From Myroides sp. (GTDB lineage: Bacteria > Bacteroidota > Bacteroidia > Flavobacteriales > Flavobacteriaceae): a stretch of 7,551 nt of DNA. Made by a program: the position numbers and the translations under genes. Numbering within the stretch: the first letter of the stretch is position 1; each line of letters opens with the position of its first letter. This document shows, in pieces, positions 1 through 5,899 of the stretch. Location of the stretch: the NCBI GenBank assembly GCA_018384465.1, contig JAHAYQ010000186.1, positions 1 through 7,551 on the forward strand, in the 5' to 3' direction. Below the pieces are notes generated by a model that worked only from the letters and a program-made list of their open reading frames with translations, did no database searches and was not told where the DNA came from.

Positions 1-17
1 GATTTTTATTAACCCAT

Positions 18-25
18 AACTTTTG
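18..25 (+). promoter_or_regulatory. Weak -7-like box upstream of ftsE
   Basis: AACTTTTG matches TAnnTTTG at all fixed positions except the first, and ends 21 bases before ATG 47. The sequence where a -33 element would sit lies outside the left edge, so it cannot be checked. I give it only as a candidate for the promoter of the left operon. Confidence 0.22.
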
Positions 26-46
26 ATATTTTTACAAAAAAAATCT

Positions 47-730
47 ATGCCTACATCTATTCTAAAACTTCATAACGCAACGATATATCAGGAAACAGAA
101 CCGATCTTAGCCGATGTAAATATCAATATTCAAAAGGGTGAGTTTATTTATCTTATCGGAAAAACAGGTTCGGGAAAAAGTAGTTTGATGAAAACACTAT
201 ATGCCGATTTGAAACTCAAAGAAGGCGAAGGAGTTATTGTTGATTACGATTTACGTACGCTGAAAGAAAACGACATACCGTTTTTGAGAAGAAAATTAGG
301 AGTAGTATTTCAAGATTTTAAATTGCTACCTGATAGAAACATCTATGAAAATTTACTTTTTGTACTGAAAGCTACGGGTTGGACAAATACAACGGATATG
401 CAAAACCGCATTGAAGATGTCTTGGAACGAGTGGGTATGTTACAACACCTTCAAAAAATGCCGCACCAAATTTCTGGTGGCGAGCAACAACGGGTAGCCA
501 TTGCAAGAGCGCTTCTTAACGACCCAGAATTGATTTTAGCAGATGAACCTACTGGAAATTTAGATCCGCAAACTAGTGTAGAAGTAATGGAAGTACTCCA
601 AAAAATCAACCAAAACGGAAGAACTATTTTAATGGCAACGCACGATTATGCTTTGTTGCTTAAATATCCTGCGAAAACGTTAAAGTGCGACGAAGGAAAG
701 GTTTTTGAAGTGGTTCAGAAAACGATTTAA
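47..730 (+). CDS. ftsE: FtsE-type cell division ABC transporter ATP-binding protein
   Basis: Cytoplasmic ABC ATPase of the FtsE family. FtsE normally pairs with the membrane protein FtsX to control cell-wall hydrolases at the division site. All ABC motifs are visible in the 227-residue protein: Walker A GKTGSGKSS (38-46), Q-loop Q89 in the FtsE-like VFQDFKLL, signature SGGEQ (143-147), Walker B LILADE (162-167) followed by NLD, and H-loop H199 in MATHD. The length matches FtsE (about 220-230). I chose ATG 47 because the only upstream in-frame start is a TTG at 23 that adds eight residues foreign to the family, and because an A8 tract lies just before the ATG. No ftsX lies downstream; a methyltransferase gene follows after three bases. 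A polysaccharide-exporter ATPase (Wzt) is less likely, since there is no Wzt C-terminal domain and no adjacent permease. A LolD-like ATPase is the remaining alternative. Confidence 0.88.
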   Translation: MPTSILKLHNATIYQETEPILADVNINIQKGEFIYLIGKTGSGKSSLMKTLYADLKLKEGEGVIVDYDLRTLKENDIPFLRRKLGVVFQDFKLLPDRNIYENLLFVLKATGWTNTTDMQNRIEDVLERVGMLQHLQKMPHQISGGEQQRVAIARALLNDPELILADEPTGNLDPQTSVEVMEVLQKINQNGRTILMATHDYALLLKYPAKTLKCDEGKVFEVVQKTI

Positions 731-733
731 TAA

Positions 734-1711
734 ATGATCCGATTAATAACGAAAGAAGATTTTATTGACGTTTACACAAAATTTTATCAAAGGGGATGGT
801 CGTTCATCCGCTCTAAATTTACGTTGAACAATAACGCCCGAACGGTCAGCGCCTTTGACACGGAACGAAACAATACGTCGCATTGGTGGCAGGTTCCCTA
901 TATACAAAAGAGATGGAACGTGCTAATTACGGGTAACGAATCGGTGGATCCTAAATCGTACCTCGTAAATAAATTAGCTCAATCAAACCAACACCTTAAC
1001 GTACTTTCATTAGGAACGGGCAATTGTAGTAACGAACTTTTTTATGCAGCTTTTCCTGAAGTTTTTCACTCAATAACCTGTGTGGATATTACCGAAAACA
1101 ACCTCATTAATGCACAAAAAAAAGCGCAAGAGAACGGATTTACCAATATGGTCTTTAAATGTACCGATGTGCACACCGCTGTTTTTGAACCACAATCGTT
1201 TGATTTGATTATGTTCCATTCATCGCTTCACCATTTTCGTAACTTGGATCAGTTGTTTACCAGTAAACTTTTACCGGCTTTAAAACCGAACGGTATGCTG
1301 TTTATTAACGAATATGTAGGAGCCAACAGATTGCAATATCCAAAAGAGCAAATTAAAGCTATTAACAAAGCCTTGGATGCAATTCCGTTGAAATATAAAA
1401 AGAGAAAGGCTACTAACCGTTTTAAAAACAAATATTACGGTTCTGGATGGCTTCGCATGTATATGGCCGACCCTTCGGAAGCCGTAGATGCCGCTGCCAT
1501 TAATCCTACCATAAAGAAATACTTCTCGATAATAGAAGAAAAACCATACGGAGGTAATCTTTTAATGAGTGTTTTTAAAGACATTGCCTACCATTTTGTC
1601 GATGAAACACCAGAAAAATTAACGCTTATGGATAGGGTTTTTTCAATAGAAGATGAGTTTCTGAAAAAACACCCTTCTGATTTTGTGTTTGGCATCTATC
1701 AAAAAAAATAA
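734..1711 (+). CDS. Class I SAM-dependent methyltransferase
   Basis: A 325-residue protein with a Rossmann-type methyltransferase core near its centre. Motif I is VLSLGTGNCSNE (90-101), giving the glycine-rich SAM loop. The acidic residue at the end of the second strand, D118 in CVDITENN, would bind the ribose. Motif IV-like FDLIMFHSSLHHF is at 156-168, and LKPNGMLFINEY (183-194) is the usual post-core strand. The N-terminal 80 residues are rich in Trp and Tyr (for example SHWWQVPYIQKRWN, 49-62) and the C-terminal 120 residues are helical and basic; these probably give substrate specificity, which I cannot name. The ATG lies three bases after the ftsE stop, so the two are probably co-transcribed. 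Because family 2 glycosyltransferases follow directly, methylation of a sugar or glycan intermediate is a reasonable inference. It carries A8 tracts at 1116-1123 and 1701-1708, the second touching its stop codon. Confidence 0.85.
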   Translation: MIRLITKEDFIDVYTKFYQRGWSFIRSKFTLNNNARTVSAFDTERNNTSHWWQVPYIQKRWNVLITGNESVDPKSYLVNKLAQSNQHLNVLSLGTGNCSNELFYAAFPEVFHSITCVDITENNLINAQKKAQENGFTNMVFKCTDVHTAVFEPQSFDLIMFHSSLHHFRNLDQLFTSKLLPALKPNGMLFINEYVGANRLQYPKEQIKAINKALDAIPLKYKKRKATNRFKNKYYGSGWLRMYMADPSEAVDAAAINPTIKKYFSIIEEKPYGGNLLMSVFKDIAYHFVDETPEKLTLMDRVFSIEDEFLKKHPSDFVFGIYQKK

Positions 1712-1712
1712 A

Positions 1713-2585
1713 ATGCTTTCCATTCTCATTCCCACATATCAATACAACGTGCTTCCGTTAGTTAAAGAACTGCACCAACAATGTAGTAACTATAAGGTGG
1801 TGTTTGAAATATTGGTGATGGATGATGCGTCACCTGAACTTGTTGTTGATCACCTACAACTGGCTTCGCTGCCATTTTGCACCTACCTTAGCTTAGATAA
1901 AAACATTGGCAGAGCCGCCGTGAGGAATAAGTTGGCTGCAAAAGCAAAGTACGCAAACTTGTTGTTTTTGGATGCCGATGTATGGCCTAAAGACCATTTG
2001 TTTATTAAAAGGTACGTAAATCTATGTAATGATTTGGCTAACAAGGTGTATTTTGGTGGATATTGCTATACATACAAAAGCGTAAACGAATCGAATAGTT
2101 TAAGATATTTTTATGGCAAAGCTCGGGAAGAACAACTTGCCGATGTGAGGAACCTTAATCCGTTTGCTTTCGTTTTTTCCGGTAATTTCTTAGTGGATAA
2201 AGAGTGTTTTTTAGCTTTAAAAATACCCGATATCAATGTGTACGGCATGGATATCTATGTAGCCTACTTACTGCAAAAAAACAAGTGCAACGTGCAGCAT
2301 ATTAACAACGAAATCATACATTTAGGTATAGAAGCTAACCAGTTGTTTCTTAAAAAGGCATTGGTTTCTGTGGCATACCGCAAAGAAAATTGGTTGCATA
2401 TTCCAGAAATTGTAGAGGTGAATAAATTGTTAAAATGCTACAAAAAATTGAATATTCCTTTTGTGAATCGTTTCATGAAAGTTGCTTTTTTAGTAACGAA
2501 CCAACCTTTAAAAAGTCTGTTTTTAAAACCGAAACCTTATCTTTGGGCTTTTGATTTGTACCGATTGCTGTATTTATTTAAATAA
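1713..2585 (+). CDS. Family 2 glycosyltransferase (GT-A fold)
   Basis: A 290-residue cytoplasmic or membrane-associated glycosyltransferase, expected to transfer a sugar from a nucleotide-sugar donor to a glycan acceptor; donor and acceptor are unknown. The GT-A signature is clear: SILIPTYQYN at 3-12, the nucleotide-binding DD pair at 37-38 (VMDDAS), NIGRAAVRN at 64-72, and the metal-binding DxD as LDAD at 86-89. SGNFLV (156-161) and HLGIE further on resemble a flavobacterial subgroup of GT2. The acceptor-side motif that often reads G-x-ED is YGMD here (177-180), so the Glu seems to be missing while the Asp stays. Start ATG 1713 sits one base after the methyltransferase stop and opens directly on the first beta strand; the frame is open back to TTG 1683, but that extension lies inside the previous gene. 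There is no transmembrane segment, though the C-terminus is hydrophobic and basic (KSLFLKPKPYLWAFDLYR). Confidence 0.87.
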   Translation: MLSILIPTYQYNVLPLVKELHQQCSNYKVVFEILVMDDASPELVVDHLQLASLPFCTYLSLDKNIGRAAVRNKLAAKAKYANLLFLDADVWPKDHLFIKRYVNLCNDLANKVYFGGYCYTYKSVNESNSLRYFYGKAREEQLADVRNLNPFAFVFSGNFLVDKECFLALKIPDINVYGMDIYVAYLLQKNKCNVQHINNEIIHLGIEANQLFLKKALVSVAYRKENWLHIPEIVEVNKLLKCYKKLNIPFVNRFMKVAFLVTNQPLKSLFLKPKPYLWAFDLYRLLYLFK

Positions 2586-2591
2586 TAGACC

Positions 2592-3530
2592 ATGCCTTTT
2601 TTCAGTATTATTATACCGCTTTACAACAAAGAGCACTTTGTATCTAAAACGTTAGAAGGAGTGTTGAATCAATCGTTTACTGATTATGAAGTTATTGTTG
2701 TAAACGATGGATCTACCGATCAAAGTGTAGCGAAAGTAGAACAGGTAAATGATAAAAGAATAACAATCTTACATCAACAAAACCAAGGGGTGTCTGCTGC
2801 CCGAAATAAAGGAATAGAAACTGCTAATGCCAAATTCATTTGTTTTTTAGATGCGGATGATGTTTGGCAACCCAACCACTTACAATCTTTTTATGAGGCC
2901 ATAATCACTTTTCCTGATGCTAAAATGTATTGCAACCGATACGTAACACTATTAGCCAAGAACGTAAAAGTTAAAAATACATTTATTGATATAGCGGATG
3001 ATTACGAAGGTTACGTAACCGATTTTTTTAAAAGCAGCTTAATCAACCGTATGGCACTTACCTCAGCAGTTTGCATCAAAAAAGAGGTGTACCAAGAAAT
3101 TGGGGGCTTTAACCCAACTATTTCAAGCGGTCAAGATACTGATTATTGGATACGGATCGCTATAATATACCGAGTGGTAATCACTAAAAACACCACATTA
3201 ATTTATAATTACTTAGCTGCTAACAACAGCTTGTCTAAAACACCTATCAATCAAAAAAAACTATCTACTTTTGAGCAATTTGCGGCGGAAGAATTAAAAA
3301 ATGATTCTTTGAAAAAGTTCATCGATGCACACCGCATATTCTATGCGATGCACTTTCATATTTTAGGTTATAAAAAAGAAAAAAGAAAGTGGCTCGCAGG
3401 GGTGAATAAAAAACACTTACGCTTTAAAACACTTTGCCTGTTAGCTTTACCATCGTTTGTATCAAGAGGTTTATTAAAAATGAAACACCTCATAAAAACT
3501 TACGGATTTGATGTGAACGTGTACCGCTAA
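2592..3530 (+). CDS. Family 2 glycosyltransferase (GT-A fold)
   Basis: A 312-residue glycosyltransferase with a textbook GT2 N-terminal domain: FSIIIPLYNKE (4-14), VVNDGSTD (36-43), NQGVSAARNKG (64-74) and the metal-binding DADD at 87-90 followed by VW. The acceptor/base region is SGQDTDYWIRIA (179-190), with D182 and D184 as likely catalytic or acceptor-contacting acids. The C-terminal 80 residues are Lys/Arg-rich and amphipathic, as in enzymes that dock on the inner membrane to act on lipid-linked sugars. The ATG comes six bases after the double stop (TAA TAG) of the previous glycosyltransferase, so it is the fourth gene of the left operon. Its last 41 bases overlap the tail of the opposite-strand GT-B gene. 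Sugar specificity cannot be read from the sequence. Confidence 0.9.
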   Translation: MPFFSIIIPLYNKEHFVSKTLEGVLNQSFTDYEVIVVNDGSTDQSVAKVEQVNDKRITILHQQNQGVSAARNKGIETANAKFICFLDADDVWQPNHLQSFYEAIITFPDAKMYCNRYVTLLAKNVKVKNTFIDIADDYEGYVTDFFKSSLINRMALTSAVCIKKEVYQEIGGFNPTISSGQDTDYWIRIAIIYRVVITKNTTLIYNYLAANNSLSKTPINQKKLSTFEQFAAEELKNDSLKKFIDAHRIFYAMHFHILGYKKEKRKWLAGVNKKHLRFKTLCLLALPSFVSRGLLKMKHLIKTYGFDVNVYR

Positions 3531-4587
3531 GTAACTGTTGCCATTGTGCTTTTATAAACGCTTTCTGAAACTTGCTCACCGTTGATTGACAGTTGTTTTT
3601 CATATACTGGTACTGCTCAACATCGTCGATCATTTGGTTTAATGCCTGTGTAAATTGATCTGTATTTTGATCTGCAACCAACAAGCCGTTCTGCCCATCT
3701 TCAACAATTTCGTTAGGACCGGTTGCGCAATTAAAAGATACTACTGGTGTTCCCAACAATAAAGACTCTATTAAAACAGTTGGTAATCCTTCGTATTTAC
3801 TGGTTAAAGTGGTAAATAACGCTTGCTTAAGATATGGACACGGATTTTTTACAAATCCTTTAAAAGAAACAGTGTTAGAAATGCCTAAATCTATGGCCAA
3901 CTGTTGCATCTGTTTTAAACGTATGCCATCGCCCAAAATTAATAAGTGAATATGGTGTAAAGGCAATGTACTGGCGGCATAACATGCTAAAAGTACATCA
4001 ATTTGTTTCACATTGCTGTGATCCATCCGCCCTAAAGCAACAATATACTTTTGGGGCATATCCATCAAGACTGTCGGTTCATCTACTTGTACATAATTGT
4101 AAATAGTTTGGGTGTGCAATGCCGGAAATACAGTTCGTACTTTTTCTTCTATTCCTTTTGCTACACATACAAACAATTGATGCTTAAATAGTAACTTATT
4201 CCAAATTTTAGATGTAAAGATATAATTGTATAATCTGGCACTGTGAATATAATGCAACACGTTTTGTTGGCGATAAATTACTTTTTGCCAAAACAGTTCG
4301 GTTGCTTTGTTTAAACGGTATCGATGATCGATAATCACATGAAAACCATTGCGTTGTATGGATTTTTGTAGTTGTATATACGCTTTTGCTTTTCCAAGGG
4401 TCGAAAGGGTATCTATTTTATAACAATGTAATGTTCCGGTGAAGGGATAATCTACCGAACTATTTACCACGTAAAGATGTACTTCATACCCCATTTCTTC
4501 AAACAAAAAGGTACTGTTTGCCACAATGCGCTCTAAACCGCCGGCAGATAAAGAATAGGTTACTAAGGCTATCTTATTTTTTTCCAA
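3490..4587 (-). CDS. Family 4-type (GT-B fold) glycosyltransferase
   Basis: A retaining-type glycosyltransferase that would add a sugar to a lipid-linked glycan. Counting residues from the outermost GTG, the N-terminal Rossmann half starts at KIALVTYSLSAGGLER (15-30) with the acceptor-side GG loop. The C-terminal donor half has ALGRMDHSNVKQ (194-205), LLILGDG (225-231), FKGF (252-255) and the donor-binding E-x7-E, EGLPTVLIE (276-284), followed by GTPVVSFNCATGPNEIV. The start is uncertain. The longest frame begins at GTG 4617 (375 residues), which would overlap the divergent gene by seven bases. I prefer TTG 4587, which gives 365 residues beginning MEKNKIALVTYS, a normal family N-terminus. The extra ten residues are not family-like. 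It is a single minus-strand gene between two plus-strand GT2 genes. The C-terminal tail of about 11 residues is encoded in the overlap with the preceding gene. Confidence 0.85.
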   Translation of the reverse strand: MEKNKIALVTYSLSAGGLERIVANSTFLFEEMGYEVHLYVVNSSVDYPFTGTLHCYKIDTLSTLGKAKAYIQLQKSIQRNGFHVIIDHRYRLNKATELFWQKVIYRQQNVLHYIHSARLYNYIFTSKIWNKLLFKHQLFVCVAKGIEEKVRTVFPALHTQTIYNYVQVDEPTVLMDMPQKYIVALGRMDHSNVKQIDVLLACYAASTLPLHHIHLLILGDGIRLKQMQQLAIDLGISNTVSFKGFVKNPCPYLKQALFTTLTSKYEGLPTVLIESLLLGTPVVSFNCATGPNEIVEDGQNGLLVADQNTDQFTQALNQMIDDVEQYQYMKNNCQSTVSKFQKAFIKAQWQQLLSGTRSHQIRKFL

Positions 4588-4595
4588 TATATTTG
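4588..4595 (+). promoter_or_regulatory. Candidate Bacteroidota -7 promoter element for the GT2 gene at 4611
   Basis: TATATTTG is an exact match to the Bacteroidota -7 consensus TAnnTTTG and ends 15 bases before ATG 4611. A clear -33 TTG element is not visible at the usual distance; the region there reads GGTTACTAAGG. If real, the promoter's upstream half lies inside the start of the divergent GT-B gene and the 5' leader would be very short. It is supported by the fact that the GT2 gene at 4611 has no co-directional gene directly upstream and so needs its own promoter. An 8-base motif can also occur by chance in AT-rich DNA. Confidence 0.4.
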
Positions 4596-4610
4596 TGCTA
4601 AAAAGTAAGG

Positions 4611-5510
4611 ATGACACTCCCTCTTGTTACGGTTATATGTATTTGTTATAATCACGAAGAATTCGTGCAACAAGCGCTTTTATCGGTTTTAAATCAATCG
4701 TATAAAAATATAGAATTAATTGTTGTTAACAATGGTAGTTCTGATAATTCTTATGAAAAAATACAACAACTCCTTAATGCGCTCCCTTCTGTAAAGTTAC
4801 TGAATTTCTCAGACACAGTAAGTAATACTATTGCGTTCAATAAAGCGTTTAAACAGGCGAACGGTACGTATTTGGTAGATCTTTCTGCCGACGATGTGTT
4901 GTTGCCCCATGCCATTGAAACGCAGGTTAACTTTTTTCTAAAACAATCAGACCAAGTGGCTCTTATTTTTGGAAATGCGTATCACATCAACGAAAAGAAC
5001 GTACGAACCGAACCTTATTTTGAAATAAACGAATTTGGTAAGGTAACGGATCAATCGCTATTTGACACCAATTATAAAAAATTGCTTGCCGGCGGTTTAT
5101 GTATGTGCTCTGTGGCTTCAATGTTTACCGCGAATCATTTTAAAACTTTAGGGGGATATAATGAGCAATTGTTCTTTGAAGATTTGGATTATTGGTTACG
5201 CCTATCTAAACGTTTTAAAATTTCTTTTTTAGACGAAATTATTGTCGAAAAACGCTTCATACCTAAATCTTTGGGTAATCAATTTCATAAAAACGAGCTG
5301 TTCTCTAAAAGGATTACCCAATCGGTTATGCAGATTTTTGAGGATTCATTGCATAGAAATACCGAAAAAGACGAATATACAGCCTTGCTGAAAAGGATAC
5401 ACCATAACATGGAACGATCGGTACAAAATAAACAATGGCTGAATTTAATTCGATTTACATTTTTGGAAGCGAAATGCAGGATTTACAGGATTTACAGTTT
5501 TTTTAAATAA
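4611..5510 (+). CDS. Family 2 glycosyltransferase (GT-A fold)
   Basis: A 299-residue GT2 enzyme. It opens with PLVTVICICYNHEEFV (4-19), then LNQSYKNIELIVVNNGSSDNS (27-47), where NNGSSD replaces the commoner DDGSTD. The metal site reads LSADD (91-95), so the first Asp of DxD is Ser, a variant found in other bacterial GT2 proteins. FEDLDYWLRLSKRF (189-202) carries the ED pair of the acceptor/base region, so an active enzyme is likely. The last residues are basic and aromatic (KCRIYRIYSFFK), partly encoded by a 9-bp tandem repeat. ATG 4611 follows an A-rich leader (AAAAGTAAGG) and fits the family start. It is the only plus-strand gene between two minus-strand genes, head to head with the GT-B gene and overlapping the ketoisomerase tail by 19 bases. 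It therefore probably has its own promoter. Substrates are unknown. Confidence 0.88.
   Translation: MTLPLVTVICICYNHEEFVQQALLSVLNQSYKNIELIVVNNGSSDNSYEKIQQLLNALPSVKLLNFSDTVSNTIAFNKAFKQANGTYLVDLSADDVLLPHAIETQVNFFLKQSDQVALIFGNAYHINEKNVRTEPYFEINEFGKVTDQSLFDTNYKKLLAGGLCMCSVASMFTANHFKTLGGYNEQLFFEDLDYWLRLSKRFKISFLDEIIVEKRFIPKSLGNQFHKNELFSKRITQSVMQIFEDSLHRNTEKDEYTALLKRIHHNMERSVQNKQWLNLIRFTFLEAKCRIYRIYSFFK
5477..5497. repeat. 9-bp tandem repeat at a convergent gene junction
   Basis: The unit CAGGATTTA occurs twice in a row (5477-5485 and 5486-5494), followed by CAG. On the plus strand it is in frame and encodes the repeated Arg-Ile-Tyr near the end of the glycosyltransferase. On the minus strand each copy reads CTG TAA ATC, so it supplies the ketoisomerase stop codon (TAA at 5494-5492) and a second in-frame stop nine bases later (5485-5483). 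The repeat is therefore shared by the ends of two convergent genes. Confidence 0.75.
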
Positions 5511-5890
5511 TCGAGATATAAAGGGTATTCTCTTATGTAATCTTCTTCATCAAACGAATCAGAGGAGACCACCAAACACACCGATCCTGCCGAAAAGTTT
5601 CGCAATTCACGCCAGGTATTTATCGGCACGTACAAGCCTTCGTTGGGTTTAAATAAATGATATACTTGTTCGCTTGCTCCATCGTTTAAAACTACTTCAA
5701 AACTACCTGAAACCGCAATGATGAATTCGCGCTGTTTCTTATGAGCATGCCCGCCACGTTCGGCCCCACTGGGAACATCATACAAATAATAAACGCGGTT
5801 GATCTTAAAAGGAATCGCTGCGCCTTCTAAAACCGAAAGGTTTCCACGGGGATCTTCTATTTTGGGTAATGCAATGATTTTGCTTTTCAT
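5492..5890 (-). CDS. fdtA: FdtA/QdtA-type dTDP-6-deoxy-hexos-4-ulose 3,4-ketoisomerase (cupin)
   Basis: A 132-residue single-domain cupin of the FdtA/QdtA/WxcM family. FdtA and QdtA move the keto group of dTDP-4-keto-6-deoxyglucose from C4 to C3, ahead of a transaminase that makes a 3-amino-3,6-dideoxyhexose. Visible family features are DPRGNLSVLE (13-22), INRVYYLYDVP (30-40), the active-site pair H48 and H50 in RGGHAHKK (45-52) with nearby tyrosines, the strand SGSFEVVLNDG, GLYVP, and SSDSFDEEDYIREY near the C-terminus. Family members are about 135-140 residues, so it is full length. I cannot tell FdtA (fucose branch) from QdtA (quinovose branch) by eye, so the symbol is tentative. ATG 5890 lies nine bases after the flippase stop, so it is the last gene of the right operon. 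No dTDP-sugar synthesis gene, aminotransferase or acyltransferase partner lies in the window. Confidence 0.85.
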   Translation of the reverse strand: MKSKIIALPKIEDPRGNLSVLEGAAIPFKINRVYYLYDVPSGAERGGHAHKKQREFIIAVSGSFEVVLNDGASEQVYHLFKPNEGLYVPINTWRELRNFSAGSVCLVVSSDSFDEEDYIREYPLYLDYLKKL

Positions 5891-5899
5891 AATTCTATG

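Noticed and set aside
23..46. Upstream TTG start for the FtsE-type gene
   Set aside because: The added residues (MIFLQKKS) are not found in FtsE proteins and come from an A/T-rich leader; ATG 47 gives the usual family length.
47..730. ATPase of an ABC-type O-antigen exporter (Wzt)
   Set aside because: The protein is only 227 residues, lacks the Wzt extension, has FtsE-like VFQDFKLL and no adjacent Wzm permease; the cluster instead has a Wzx flippase.
1249..1431. Minus-strand open frame of 60 codons
   Set aside because: It lies wholly inside the methyltransferase on the opposite strand, has no family motif, and has no neighbours that it would fit.
1683..1712. Upstream TTG start for the first GT2 gene
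   Set aside because: It lies inside the methyltransferase gene and adds ten residues before the first beta strand; ATG 1713 is the natural start. The open frame matters only for the slippage idea reported above.
3490..3535. Bidirectional terminator at the GT2/GT-B convergent overlap
   Set aside because: No stem-loop of useful length followed by a T run could be found by eye on either strand.
5498..5515. Terminator between the convergent glycosyltransferase and ketoisomerase genes
   Set aside because: There is a T7 run (5498-5504) but no inverted repeat able to form a stem beside it, and the run encodes the end of both proteins.
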